Positions 9,669-18,869 of a DNA stretch of 64,000 nt are shown in pieces. Position 1 is the first letter of the stretch. Every line of letters begins with the position of its first letter. The translations under genes were made by a program, and so were the position numbers. Source of the stretch: Clostridium aestuarii. Its GTDB lineage: Bacteria > Bacillota > Clostridia > Clostridiales > Clostridiaceae. The stretch lies in NCBI RefSeq assembly GCF_026735135.1, contig NZ_JAPQER010000001.1:69500-133499 (forward strand). The letters run 5' to 3'. The notes beneath the pieces are model-generated. The model made no database searches, was not told where the DNA came from, and saw only the letters and a program-made list of their open reading frames with translations.

Positions 9669-9814
9669 TAATTCTAAAAAAGAAACCTCACTAAAAAAAG
9701 TTAAATTAAATGAGGTAGTACGTTCTGTATTCTACGCTCCAATGTATGCTGCAATTAATGAAGGTTTTTTCAAGGATGAGGGCTTGGATATTGATCTTTC
9801 AACAGGTCAGGGTG

Positions 9815-9841
9815 CAGAAACAACTATTTTCAAAACACAAG
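9815..9841. other. Left attachment junction (attL) of the integrated element
   Basis: Host sequence CAGGGTG is followed by core CAGA (9815-9818), then the element arm ending in AAAACACAAG (9832-9841). The arm is an imperfect inverted copy of the right-end arm (31499-31519): both contain GAAACA, TTTTC and AAACACAAG, read outward from the core. Joining host left and host right at CAGA restores an open reading frame. Confidence 0.85.
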
Positions 9842-9890
9842 TATTATAATTAAGAGGTTGTACATAGAAGTGCCTAAAAAACATAAATAA
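9819..9890 (+). other. Detached 3' tail of the integrase gene
   Basis: When the element ends are joined at CAGA, the integrase frame (29856 onward) continues through AAC AAC TAT at 9819 for 23 more codons (NNYFQNT...EVPKKHK) and stops at TAA 9888-9890, just before a terminator. In the integrated state this stretch has no start and is cut off from its gene. It overlaps the tail of the lipoprotein fragment in another frame. Confidence 0.75.
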
Positions 9891-9894
9891 CATG

Positions 9895-9930
9895 AGAAAA
9901 GCGTGATAACAACAGTTCTCACGCTTTTCT
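9895..9930 (+). terminator. Terminator at the element's left end
   Basis: Perfect 12-bp stem AGAAAAGCGTGA / TCACGCTTTTCT with a 12-nt loop, followed by TGTTCT. It lies five bases after the integrase tail stop, so in the circular form it would end the integrase transcript. In the integrated form it ends transcripts entering from the broken lipoprotein gene. Confidence 0.8.
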
Positions 9931-10042
9931 TGTTCTATAACTACCAAAATTCTTCTCTCTATTACCATTTTTTGAAAGTTAACAATCACCTTAATATTCA
10001 GCTTTATCATAATTAATAGGTTCTTGCGTAAGCTTCTTTCTA

Positions 10043-10290
10043 CTTCAGTAAAATTGCTTAAAAAGCCTGTTTCATATGCATAATCATTACATCCATCCTC
10101 TACTACTTCATTTGTTGGAGAGTGTGTTGTATATTTTACTGTTTTTTCAATACTGTTCAGCCATTCCCTTAAATTGCTGTTCTCCCATTTGTTGCTGACA
10201 TACACATTTCTATAGGTGTCTCCAATATACTGTCCACGTTCCGCTGCATCAAAGAGTTTTAGACAGAGTATTTTTTCAATTTGACAAGAA
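10043..10290 (-). pseudogene. Remnant of a DUF6273-domain protein
   Basis: An open minus-strand stretch encodes AERGQYIGDTYRNVYVSNKW followed by ENSNLREWLN, the typical DUF6273 core, then DYAYETGFLSNFTEVE. There is no start with a ribosome-binding site, and the downstream part loses similarity. It is probably a decayed fragment of a larger surface or phage-tail-type protein. Nothing suggests present function. Confidence 0.5.
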
Positions 10291-10302
10291 CCTGGTAACT
10301 TA

Positions 10303-10323
10303 GTAGGGTGTACAACACCCTAC
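10303..10323. repeat. Perfect 9-bp inverted repeat
   Basis: GTAGGGTGT-ACA-ACACCCTAC lies 62 bases past the stop of the DUF262 gene. The T-run expected of a strong terminator is lacking, so it may be a weak terminator or a protein-binding site. Confidence 0.5.
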
Positions 10324-10384
10324 TTGCTTTGATATTAAATATAATAAAGAGATAACTCCAATTTAATAACTCTATACTTAATTA

Positions 10385-12151
10385 TTAGTCTGAAAATTTT
10401 TTAAATAAATTTATTACCTCATTCATCTTAACTTCTGCTACATTAGCACCTTTTCTTTCGTAATATTTATTATCATATATAACTGCTTCACCCTGCTCTT
10501 CCAATTTCATTATTATGACCCTTTTCCCACCATAATCTAAAAATTTTATATTGTTCGTAATCTGTGATTTATATTTTTTCTCTATTGGTTGCGCATCTAT
10601 TTTTTGTATTACCTTTTGGAAGTATTTATCATCATCCGTTTCTAAAATATCTATATCGTGGTTAACCCCAGTTATAAAGAAATTACCTTTCTTTATATAC
10701 TCTTCATTAGTTATCTTCTTAACATCCTCAGCATCACTTTTCTTATCCGCTACTCCTACAATTAAATATCCTACACTATTTTTACCCCTATTTATCATAG
10801 CTGTAAGTGTTTTTATTGACTTATCAAAGGTTTTATCAATAAACTCTCTACTAGTTAAATTACAAAAACCCAACTTAAAATCAAATGAACTTTGCTCTGT
10901 CGTAGATTGACTTAATATATTTTCTAATTCTATACTCCATTGAACCATAGATGGATCTTCAATATTCTTAGCAAAATTCTTCTCAATAATACCTACTACA
11001 GAATTTACATTATTTTCTCTCTCTATTGCACTCCAGTTTCCTCCACCTTGGCTTAAATTAATATTCTTAGATATTCCATCTAAAGCCTTTATAATCCTGT
11101 CACCTGACTTAACCTTCATGTTTCTATTAACAGCTAATTCAAATAATGCTAAATATACTATTTGAAAGTATCTAGGTATCTTATCTAAAGTACTCTCTTT
11201 AAAAATTAATTGATTGAACTTTTTATTTGACTTAACTAATACACTATTAAGTATATCAAATACTTTATAAAAATCTTCTTTAATTTTTTCTTTTCCTCTA
11301 ATTGTTATTTGTTCTTCTAATTCTTTAAACTTTTTACTTTTGTCATTATTGAATCCATAAAATTCATCTAATGTTTTACTGCTGGATAATGGCTTGTCCT
11401 TCAATAGTGTATATGCTAATATATCTGCTATTATTTCTTCATCTTTAGACTCTCTTACCTGTTCTCTTCTTATTATTGTATTATCAACCCAAAATACCTT
11501 ATCTACATTTATCCCATAGTCTAATTCTTTATTAGTTATACTTATATTTTTCATATCATTAAGAAGTAACCTTTCTCTTAATGAAGAATCTCCTCTTATT
11601 TGACTTGATAATTCTCTAACTATATTGGCAAATAACGATATTGATCCTGCTTGTCTTATTTCTTGTTTAGATAAATGTTTTCCGTTAGAATTTATTCTTC
11701 TAAATATTTCATCTATCTGCTCCTCACTCTCCATCTTATAGATAGATAATGGTAATACATAAGATGCTATTTCAGCACATATTTCTCTTTTCATTTTAGG
11801 TTTATTCTGTTCTATTTTACCTTTATCATGTATTAACTTACTCTCAGCCATAGCTTCTAAATCAAAATATTCGCCATTTACTGAAAACTCACCTTCTATG
11901 AATGATACTATTGCATTTAATCTTTGCATTCCATCTATTATTTCAAAGGTAGTATTATCATCAGTACTTATTTCTGCTAATAATATTAAAGGAACCGGAT
12001 ATCCTTTCATTATTGAATCTATAAAAGCAGATTTTTCTTCTATACTCCACACTAATTTTCTTTGATACCTTCTATTTACTAACAATCTATTACTTGTATA
12101 AAACCCATATATTCTTTGTATATTTTCTGATCTTACTGTTAAATCTTGCAT
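10385..12151 (-). CDS. DUF262 protein with AlbA_2/Schlafen-like C-terminus
   Basis: A 588-residue protein. The N-terminus is a DUF262 (ParB/Srx-like) domain with YQRKLVWSIEEKSAFIDSIM at about 28-47 and the DGMQRLNAI motif near 74-82, close to the family's DGQQR. This is the fold of the GmrS half of the GmrSD type IV restriction system. The middle (200-420) is helical. The last 160 residues, with GYLIVGVADKKSDAEDVKKI and the closing YYERKGANVAEVKMNEV, resemble an AlbA_2/Schlafen-type domain. No DUF1607/HNH nuclease domain is present, so it is not a standard GmrSD. Start ATG 12149-12151 follows GGAGGGG. It diverges from the XRE regulator at 12438. A role in phage defence is inferred from domain and context. 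Confidence 0.7.
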   Translation of the reverse strand: MQDLTVRSENIQRIYGFYTSNRLLVNRRYQRKLVWSIEEKSAFIDSIMKGYPVPLILLAEISTDDNTTFEIIDGMQRLNAIVSFIEGEFSVNGEYFDLEAMAESKLIHDKGKIEQNKPKMKREICAEIASYVLPLSIYKMESEEQIDEIFRRINSNGKHLSKQEIRQAGSISLFANIVRELSSQIRGDSSLRERLLLNDMKNISITNKELDYGINVDKVFWVDNTIIRREQVRESKDEEIIADILAYTLLKDKPLSSSKTLDEFYGFNNDKSKKFKELEEQITIRGKEKIKEDFYKVFDILNSVLVKSNKKFNQLIFKESTLDKIPRYFQIVYLALFELAVNRNMKVKSGDRIIKALDGISKNINLSQGGGNWSAIERENNVNSVVGIIEKNFAKNIEDPSMVQWSIELENILSQSTTEQSSFDFKLGFCNLTSREFIDKTFDKSIKTLTAMINRGKNSVGYLIVGVADKKSDAEDVKKITNEEYIKKGNFFITGVNHDIDILETDDDKYFQKVIQKIDAQPIEKKYKSQITNNIKFLDYGGKRVIIMKLEEQGEAVIYDNKYYERKGANVAEVKMNEVINLFKKFSD

Positions 12152-12437
12152 CTTACCCCTCCATTACCAAATCACACTTTAAAAGCTATTGTTTTATAAT
12201 AACCCAACTGCTTTTTTATTTCTATTTTTTGAACTTTATCATCTATTTTCTAACTGCCTACTATAAACATTAGTCACTTCATATTTTATCACTATTTTTA
12301 CATAATATATATAAAAATACATAATTCGTAGTGTTCTTTTCAATAAACATAATCACAAAAGCCATTACATATTTTCCCTTATAGTGTTTAAACAATCCAT
12401 CACTTGTCCATACTCCTAAATATACGGAGGTGTTTAC

Positions 12438-12833
12438 ATGCAACAACAGCTAGGTGAAACCATAAGAAAATATAGAAAACAAAAAGGCTACACCATGACC
12501 CAACTTGCTGATAAACTTAATATTTCAATAGGATTACTCAGCAATATTGAAACAGGCAAAACAGATTCTTTTCAACTTACTTTACTAAATAATATTATAA
12601 AAAAATTATCCATACCAATATCAGAATTAGAGCTATTTTCTAAATCCTACCCTATTGAAGAATTAAATATAAATAACACAAAAGATTTCAAGAAATTACG
12701 TTCATCACTTGAAAAACTAATTGATGCTTTTATTACAACTTTCTCAGCACTATCCTTTGATGAAGGTAAAATAGCTTTAGTAACTAATATGCTGATTAAG
12801 GAGCTCCAGACAATTAATCAATTAATAGAATAA
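12438..12833 (+). CDS. XRE-family transcriptional regulator
   Basis: A 131-residue protein with an N-terminal Cro/CI helix-turn-helix (residues 5-62): GETIRKYRKQKGYTMTQLAD, LNISIGLLSNIETG, then IIKKLSIPISEL. The C-terminal half is helical without a known domain. Start ATG follows CGGAGGTG. It faces away from the DUF262 gene and toward the minus-strand 112-residue and TrlF-like genes, so it is placed to control cargo genes, but its operators are not identifiable here. Confidence 0.88.
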   Translation: MQQQLGETIRKYRKQKGYTMTQLADKLNISIGLLSNIETGKTDSFQLTLLNNIIKKLSIPISELELFSKSYPIEELNINNTKDFKKLRSSLEKLIDAFITTFSALSFDEGKIALVTNMLIKELQTINQLIE

Positions 12834-13041
12834 CTTTTCTACTTAAAATTTTCATAAACACTTATAGTTCAATATTAAAATATAATAAAATCCCTTATTT
12901 TGTGTTTACTCAATTTACCACATAAGTTTTATTTTTATTGACTTTAGCATATTATCTGTACAACTTAAACTACTCTAACCTTACTTTAGTTAATATACTT
13001 AATAAAAATGTTATAAACATAAATAATATTTATATATTTTC

Positions 13042-13380
13042 TTATACTTGGCTAATAATATTTTTTATAATATTATATGTCTCTAAATGAATCACCCAAC
13101 TTGATTTTTCAATAAGTTGTTGTATTCTACAACTATCTAGAAAATCTTTAGTTTCTTGTTTAAATGTAATATATAATTCTTTTTTACTTTGATTGCATTT
13201 TTTGTTATATGAAATTACAAATAATTCTTGAAATACATTCAAACTTTGTATTCTCTTGTATAAATAAACTCTGTACTCTATTGTTTGGAAATCAATATTA
13301 TTAAGCTGTTCTACTAATTCTCTTCTCATTGAAAATATCTTTTTAATAACCTTATCTTTAATATTTTCTATTTTTTTCAC
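13042..13380 (-). CDS. Hypothetical protein, 112 residues
   Basis: Not recognised. The product is highly charged and mostly helical (KKIENIKDKVIKKIFSMRRE...; EYRVYLYKRIQSLNVFQELF) with no signal peptide or membrane segment. It starts with GTG at 13380 behind AGGGGT. It lies 74 bases downstream of the TrlF-like ATPase gene on the same strand, so it may be a small partner of that ATPase, though this is only a guess from position. Confidence 0.55.
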   Translation of the reverse strand: MKKIENIKDKVIKKIFSMRRELVEQLNNIDFQTIEYRVYLYKRIQSLNVFQELFVISYNKKCNQSKKELYITFKQETKDFLDSCRIQQLIEKSSWVIHLETYNIIKNIISQV

Positions 13381-13454
13381 ATAAATTACCCCTACATCTT
13401 TTTTATATAGTATATGGTAATTTATATATAAATATTATTAAGTAAATAATTTGC

Positions 13455-16235
13455 TTATCTCTTATATTTGTTACTTCTTTTTTCAAATGCTGGCATAGTA
13501 CCTTCTAATACATCTACTATATACTCATTCATTTGTAACGACTCCATACTACCAGTTTTATACCTTATTTGTAACTTTTCTTTGTCCATTTTACTATATA
13601 TTATCTGTTCTGAATCACATGCCACTGCAATATTAGGATTATGTGTTACTATTATTATTTGTCTTTTTTCTTTAGCCTTTATTATATATTTCACTAATTT
13701 CTTAAATATAGATTGATTATCCAAATTATCCTCTGGCTGGTCTATTATTAAAGGTGTATTTTCTTTATCTAAAATCAAATAAAAAATTAATAATAATAAC
13801 CCTCTTTCTCCTGGAGACAGTTTGGATAATACTTTATCTCCTAATTTTAATTCATAATTTATTTTAATATAATCTAGTCCATAAAGATTATTAAAAAACT
13901 CTATTTTATCCTTAAATACTTTATCATAATCCGATACTGATTTTTTTAATTTGCTTTCTATTTTACTAACACAATCAAATATACTATTAAAATCCTCTAC
14001 ATTAAGTTCTTCTACTAGCTCTACTAAATTTTCTTTAGCTTGTTGTTTCCCTCTAAAAATGCTTTTTACATTTTGATTAATATAGTTTAATATTTTATCT
14101 TCCATAGAATCAACATCCAAATACAGATTAATTTCTATATTTGGCTTTTCCGAATTTTTCATATTTAACTCGCTTATTGCTTTTTTTATATATGAATATT
14201 TCTGTGCATATTTATCAATAATTTCTTTGTTTAATTTATATATTACCATACATAACCGTTTTCTATCTTTATACAATTCATCTAACTCTTTTGGTAAATC
14301 TTTTTCTAATACTCTTATATTTTCTCTTAATTGTGTTATTTTATCTGAAATCTTGGTTAACTTTTCTCTCCATTTTATAGTTTTTTCTACATACTTCTGA
14401 TAAATAATTTCAGATTTTGTTAAAGTATTTGTTATCTCTTTTACTTCTTTTTGTGCCCTCTTAAGCTTTTCTACTATTATTCCGTCTTTTCCATCTTCTT
14501 CAATAACGCTTATATCTGCTTTTATGTTTAATATCTCACTTTTAATAAATTCCTTTAATAAAATTAATTTTTGATAATTAATTTTCAATTCACCTATTAT
14601 CAATTCATTAATCCCATTATTTTTTAAATTATCATTTATTTTTTCTATCCATTCACAAAATTTTCCCTTAGTTTTTTCTATCTGTTGTATAGTGTTTTCT
14701 ATTACATACTGTTTTTTAGTGATATTTTCCAAATCTTTTTTTCTAATTTCTAACTTTTTCTTATAATCTTCAATTTGAGAATTAAGTAAATTTAATTTTT
14801 TCTCAACTTTGTTATCTATACTTGGTTTTGATATATCTTTTGGTTTATTACGATTTTCTTGTTCTAATTCCTTTTCATATTCTTTTAATTTTGTATATAA
14901 AATTTGTTTTTCTTTGTCAGAAATTTGTTTTTCCTTCGCTAATATTTCAGCGTTTAGTTCCTTTAACTTAATTTTACTGGAATCTATATCTATGATTATA
15001 CTGTCTGTTAAATATTGCATTAATTCATCTAATGATTTCTTTCCCATCTTTTCTTCATCTGGCAAGTAATCAAAAATAAGTCGTTCTATTTCATCTTTAA
15101 ACTCATCTTTTAAATCATTGCACACATCTTCAATGTATTTCTGTGGTAAATATTTAACTTTTTCTAATAACATATTATTTTCTATGGGAAATAGATTTTT
15201 TTCTTCTTCTGTACCATTTTTCCACTTAAGTTTTACACTATAATTTTTACCTAAGTAATCAGTTTTTTGGTTAAATCTATTTTCGCTCAGAAATGAAAAC
15301 CTATTATTATGTGTGTTTCCTGCATGTCCTATTATATCTGCTAACGCACTTTTCCCATTTCCCTTATTACCTATAATTGTAACTAAATCATAATTTAATA
15401 ATATTTCATCACCAAACCATTTATCTTCTGATGTTATTCCTTGTATTTTTATACTATCTATAAATTTATTACTATTCTCCTCAATAATTTTTTTCTTAGG
15501 AGGTCTATTCCCTACAAAAAACCTTAATTGTGGCTCTTTTATTGCTTGCTGTAGTCCTTCAAATGTTAAATCAGCTTTTACCCACAAATTTTCTTTTATT
15601 ATATAATCCCTTGGATCATGATTATCTGAACATATTATCATTGGCTTTCTTTCTATCTCTTTAAATACATATTTATTATAATCATCTATATCTTTAAGCC
15701 TTCCCATTTCAAATATATGAGCATGTTCAGCTATTTCTTCTTTAATTGCCATATTTACTTCTAAAGAATTTGTTATTCCGTCATCAATTCCTTTATCTTT
15801 TTTACCAGCATGGACACTAATAATACCCTGATTTTTTTTTGCAAACTCTATTATATCCGAATAATCCCAATAAATTGTATCATTATTATCTTTATTTTTA
15901 GCTTTGGCGTCCTTCATAATTACATTAAATCTATTTGCTAAATTATCAACTTCTTTATCAGGAAAAATTATAATTACATGTAAATTTGAAGTTCCTTTAT
16001 CACATCTTAACTCTACCCCAGGAAAAATTTTAATATTTGGTACCATCTGTTTTAGTTTCTTTATTCTTTCTACATCTATAACAAAATGATCAGTTATAGC
16101 CACAGCTACCAATTCTTGTTTTTTCCAAGAATTCACTAGAAATTCATCACAATCACTTGATTTATATTTATAATCATATGACGCTGCAGTATGTACATGT
16201 AAATCCCACTTTCTCCATTCTGAACCTCTATCCAT
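13455..16235 (-). CDS. PHP-domain plus SMC-like ATPase (TrlF type)
   Basis: A 926-residue protein that joins a PHP metal-dependent phosphoesterase to an ABC/SMC-like ATPase. PHP motifs: DLHVHTAASYD (about 11-21), ITDHF (about 48) and SDNHDPRDY (about 205). ATPase motifs: Walker A GNKGNGKS near 293, a long coiled coil (about 400-720), signature LSPGERG near 802 and Walker B PLIIDQPEDNLD near 830, then VTHNPN. This architecture matches proteins named TrlF-family AAA-like ATPases. The ATG at 16233-16235 is chosen because GAGGTGAG lies before it; an upstream GTG would overlap that site. A nuclease- or phosphatase-type effector controlled by DNA- or end-sensing ATPase activity is inferred. It is a defence candidate inside the element. 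Confidence 0.8.
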   Translation of the reverse strand: MDRGSEWRKWDLHVHTAASYDYKYKSSDCDEFLVNSWKKQELVAVAITDHFVIDVERIKKLKQMVPNIKIFPGVELRCDKGTSNLHVIIIFPDKEVDNLANRFNVIMKDAKAKNKDNNDTIYWDYSDIIEFAKKNQGIISVHAGKKDKGIDDGITNSLEVNMAIKEEIAEHAHIFEMGRLKDIDDYNKYVFKEIERKPMIICSDNHDPRDYIIKENLWVKADLTFEGLQQAIKEPQLRFFVGNRPPKKKIIEENSNKFIDSIKIQGITSEDKWFGDEILLNYDLVTIIGNKGNGKSALADIIGHAGNTHNNRFSFLSENRFNQKTDYLGKNYSVKLKWKNGTEEEKNLFPIENNMLLEKVKYLPQKYIEDVCNDLKDEFKDEIERLIFDYLPDEEKMGKKSLDELMQYLTDSIIIDIDSSKIKLKELNAEILAKEKQISDKEKQILYTKLKEYEKELEQENRNKPKDISKPSIDNKVEKKLNLLNSQIEDYKKKLEIRKKDLENITKKQYVIENTIQQIEKTKGKFCEWIEKINDNLKNNGINELIIGELKINYQKLILLKEFIKSEILNIKADISVIEEDGKDGIIVEKLKRAQKEVKEITNTLTKSEIIYQKYVEKTIKWREKLTKISDKITQLRENIRVLEKDLPKELDELYKDRKRLCMVIYKLNKEIIDKYAQKYSYIKKAISELNMKNSEKPNIEINLYLDVDSMEDKILNYINQNVKSIFRGKQQAKENLVELVEELNVEDFNSIFDCVSKIESKLKKSVSDYDKVFKDKIEFFNNLYGLDYIKINYELKLGDKVLSKLSPGERGLLLLIFYLILDKENTPLIIDQPEDNLDNQSIFKKLVKYIIKAKEKRQIIIVTHNPNIAVACDSEQIIYSKMDKEKLQIRYKTGSMESLQMNEYIVDVLEGTMPAFEKRSNKYKR

Positions 16236-16664
16236 ATATCTCACCTCTTTGAATAATTTAATAACGCTATTATTATAACATTTAATTCAATAATATTACA
16301 AAATTCGTTTATATTAGAACTATATCTATTTTTTATTAATTAATACTTAATTATCCACAACTTAAAACTATAACTGAAAATATATAATTTAAAATTTTTA
16401 GCTAGAATGATTTAATTAAGCCTTATTTCTTAGTTAAATACTAATCACACTAAATATTACATTTTAAAATTTATTTACTTGCTTTATAACTTTAATATCT
16501 AATACTATTATCAAAAATTTTGAAACAATTACTCAATTAATAAAAACAACTAATTCTAAATAATTATAGATTTAGTTGTTTTTCATTTTAATGAAATTTC
16601 ATTTTAATGTATATTCCTTTCACTTGCTGCACATCCTATTACTGCAAAGGTGGTGAAGTCATAA
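16236..16664. other. AT-rich divergent intergenic region with a hairpin
   Basis: 429 bases with no gene between the TrlF-like gene (minus) and the RecB-like gene (plus). Inverted repeat AAAAACAACTAA (16542-16553) / TTAGTTGTTTTT (16572-16583) looks like a bidirectional terminator or operator. CATTTTAATG-type short repeats follow at 16584-16612. Promoters for both flanking genes must lie here but are not clear. Confidence 0.5.
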
Positions 16665-17183
16665 GTGAAAATTAACAAATACCTCTCTTTTGATATATCA
16701 CTTCATAAAACCTTGTACTACATAAATAAACACTATTCTAACACTTCATTATCTTATAAATCTCTTATCGATATTCTCAATGATAATTGGTTATCTACAG
16801 GTTACCAATCTAATTATGAGGAATCGCTATTTAAATCCTTTGCCACTACTGCTATGAAAAAATATTCCTTAAATCCTCTAGATAGAGGTTGTGATATTGT
16901 ACTAATCAATAAATTCATAACTGCTAAAGAAGGATCTAAACTTAAATATGCCAAAATAGATAAACTCCACTTCTTATCCAATGATCAATTAGAACTAATC
17001 GATTATAAAAGTGGGAAACATCTTCCCCCTATCAATAAATCCTTTTTCACATCTAAAACTCTCTTTACTATCACATCTATAAAAAAGAAGTTTGGAGTTT
17101 ATCCTGACATATTTAGCCTTTACTATTTAAGACATGGTATAAAATTTTCACAAGAAATCCCTCAAATATATACTACTATCTAA
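16665..17183 (+). CDS. Small RecB-like PD-(D/E)XK nuclease-fold protein
   Basis: A 172-residue protein with the motif AKIDKLHFLSNDQLELIDYK followed by SGKHLPP, the conserved D...(E)xxDYKSGK signature of RecB/AddB/Cas4-type PD-(D/E)XK domains. The upstream segment NWLSTGYQSNYEESLFKSFA fits the helix that carries the family's first acidic or His residue. Start is GTG at 16665 behind AAGGTGGTGAAG. It is first in a plus-strand run leading into a 47-residue ORF and two large serine recombinases, so it is probably an accessory protein of that recombination module. Catalysis is not proven; the domain is short. Confidence 0.65.
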   Translation: MKINKYLSFDISLHKTLYYINKHYSNTSLSYKSLIDILNDNWLSTGYQSNYEESLFKSFATTAMKKYSLNPLDRGCDIVLINKFITAKEGSKLKYAKIDKLHFLSNDQLELIDYKSGKHLPPINKSFFTSKTLFTITSIKKKFGVYPDIFSLYYLRHGIKFSQEIPQIYTTI

Positions 17184-17224
17184 ATTATTAACACAAATAA
17201 AACTTACTTTTGGAGGTAATACAC

Positions 17225-17368
17225 TTGGAAAAAGAAAATATTGAAATAACTATTACTTATAATAATGAAGAATATTATAAGAATATATTCATGGATTACA
17301 TAATAGACTTTATATTGAAAAATAATAAAAGGAGCTGTGTAAAAGAAGAAAATGAAGAACGACACTGA
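17225..17368 (+). CDS. Small ORF, 47 residues, overlapping the first recombinase
   Basis: Begins with TTG at 17225, eight bases after a perfect GGAGG, and ends with TGA at 17366-17368, overlapping the start of the recombinase gene by 17 bases. The product is acidic and lysine-rich (EKENIEITITYNNEEYY...). The good ribosome-binding site and overlap suggest translational coupling to the recombinase. No known family was recognised. Confidence 0.55.
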   Translation: MEKENIEITITYNNEEYYKNIFMDYIIDFILKNNKRSCVKEENEERH

Positions 17369-18869
17369 AGTATATGAATATAACCCTAATCACTACTGTG
17401 CTATATATGGAAGAAGATCAACAAAAAATAACAAAGATAATATACAAAATCAACTTCAAACATGTAGGGATAAAGCTAGTGAACTTAATCTATTAATTAG
17501 CCAAGAATACCTTGATTATGAATCTGCAACTAAATATGAACCATTTCACAGACCTGGATTTAAAAAGCTTATATATGACTTGAAACACAATAAATTTAAA
17601 TCTATTATAGTTTTTAAAAGAGATCGTCTTGCTAGAAAAACTGTGCATTTTAAAGAAATCAAATACTTATGTAAGCAAAATAATGTTAATATAATTTATG
17701 CAGCTAACGATGAATTTGCACTAGATGATAATAGTGAAATTTCTTCACTTATAGAAAATATACTTGTTTCCTTTGCTGAATTAGAGCCTGCAAATATAGC
17801 TTTAAGAACCAAAGATGGATTAGATAGAAAACGTGCAAGTCATAATTATTCAATATCCGCAAAAGTTCCAAAAGGATACATTAAATTGGGTAAAAGTAAA
17901 AATGCTGAATTAATCCATGACCCTAAACTTGCCCCAATAATTACTTACCTTTTTAAACGCTTTTCAGATAGTCCTTTAACAAGAAATTCCTTAAAAGAAA
18001 TTGTAAATGATGTAAATAGTAAATATAAATTGAAGTTTACCATTTCCATTCTTGAGAGAATAATTAAATCTCCTATATATACTGGATGGTATACTAAAAC
18101 TCCTAAAACCCCAATTGAAAAATTGCTAATAGCTAATAAAGATAACAGTTTCTCAATAGATAAATCTCAACTCATACCTGCAAATAATATTACACCTATA
18201 ATAAAAGACTTCGATGTTTGGGAAAAAATCGTAACAAAATATTTTCATGTAAATGGCTTTTCTAATATTAATTCTATGGACTCTTCTAAATGTATGTTTT
18301 CAAGTTTGATCTACTGTAAGAGATGCAACTCAAAAGTATATTTAATTGATAATTATTTTGAATGTGTTAATCACTGCTTCAGAACAAAAAAAGAAACTCT
18401 CTTAAATAAATTATTATCAGATGTCATTGATGATTTATTTACCAATAAAAAAATTATAAATTATTACAATTATAAAATGGAAGAAATACAATCTCAAACA
18501 AGCACAATAGAGAAACAACTTAAATCTTTAAATACACAACAAGATAAATTAATGCTTAAAATGATAAAATATAAAACTATAACTAATACTACCTTTGATG
18601 ACCTATCTATAGAAGAAAAAACTCTTAAAGATAAATACGATAAATTAAAAGGAAAAATATCTGAATACATCTACTATAAAGAAAATCTCCATGAAAAAAT
18701 AGTTTTTCAACAAAAAAATCTACTAATTCAGCATTTCATTTTAAATGAAAATATAGCAAATGATTTCTTGAAAAATATAATAAAGAGGGTGAAAGTGTAT
18801 GTCTCATACCCCAAATACTCCTCACAAATCCAATACAAAAGCAGCAGCATACCTCCGAGTATCAGATAG
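17352..18869 (+). CDS. Large serine recombinase 1
   Basis: A 505-residue site-specific recombinase. The N-terminal resolvase domain has the nucleophile Ser 23 in YGRRSTKN and the conserved FKRDRLAR; LVSFAELEPANIALRTKDGL precedes the long helix. The recombinase domain spans about 190-300. A zinc ribbon (CKRCNSK...FECVNHC) lies near 325-345, followed by a coiled coil at about 375-450. Its last 71 bases overlap the next recombinase gene in another frame, as in ccrA/ccrB-type or other paired systems. The weak Shine-Dalgarno before ATG 17352 suggests coupling to the small ORF. This enzyme is distinct from the right-end integrase that fits the element's att sites. Confidence 0.9.
   Translation: MKNDTEVYEYNPNHYCAIYGRRSTKNNKDNIQNQLQTCRDKASELNLLISQEYLDYESATKYEPFHRPGFKKLIYDLKHNKFKSIIVFKRDRLARKTVHFKEIKYLCKQNNVNIIYAANDEFALDDNSEISSLIENILVSFAELEPANIALRTKDGLDRKRASHNYSISAKVPKGYIKLGKSKNAELIHDPKLAPIITYLFKRFSDSPLTRNSLKEIVNDVNSKYKLKFTISILERIIKSPIYTGWYTKTPKTPIEKLLIANKDNSFSIDKSQLIPANNITPIIKDFDVWEKIVTKYFHVNGFSNINSMDSSKCMFSSLIYCKRCNSKVYLIDNYFECVNHCFRTKKETLLNKLLSDVIDDLFTNKKIINYYNYKMEEIQSQTSTIEKQLKSLNTQQDKLMLKMIKYKTITNTTFDDLSIEEKTLKDKYDKLKGKISEYIYYKENLHEKIVFQQKNLLIQHFILNENIANDFLKNIIKRVKVYVSYPKYSSQIQYKSSSIPPSIR

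Larger units (their letters stand above)
9595..9849 (+). pseudogene. SsuA/NMT1-type substrate-binding lipoprotein, 5' fragment
   Basis: N-terminal piece of a periplasmic-binding-type lipoprotein of the SsuA/TauA/NMT1-THI5 class, which delivers a small organic ligand to an ABC importer at the outer face of the membrane. The start ATG at 9595 is chosen because GGAGG lies 11 bases upstream, and it gives MKKKVFSLFSILCTLL with lipobox LLTGC (Cys 25). The following VVRSVFYAPMYAAINEGFF and EGLDIDLSTGQGA are typical lobe-1 segments. Host sequence ends at codon 74 (9816); codon 75 is shared with the element, which adds about ten foreign codons and a stop. The matching 3' piece is at 31522-32316. Confidence 0.9.

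Noticed and set aside
9807..10205. 132-residue minus-strand ORF as a functional gene
   Set aside because: It crosses attL, has no ribosome-binding site and only its first third resembles DUF6273; it is treated as a remnant.
10303..10323. Palindrome as the element's boundary
   Set aside because: The lipoprotein reading frame is broken at 9818, and the left arm matches the right end there, so the boundary lies outside this palindrome.
16542..16612. Possible CRISPR-like or iteron repeats
   Set aside because: Only two or three short imperfect AT-rich units; no regular spacers. No CRISPR array was seen anywhere in the window.
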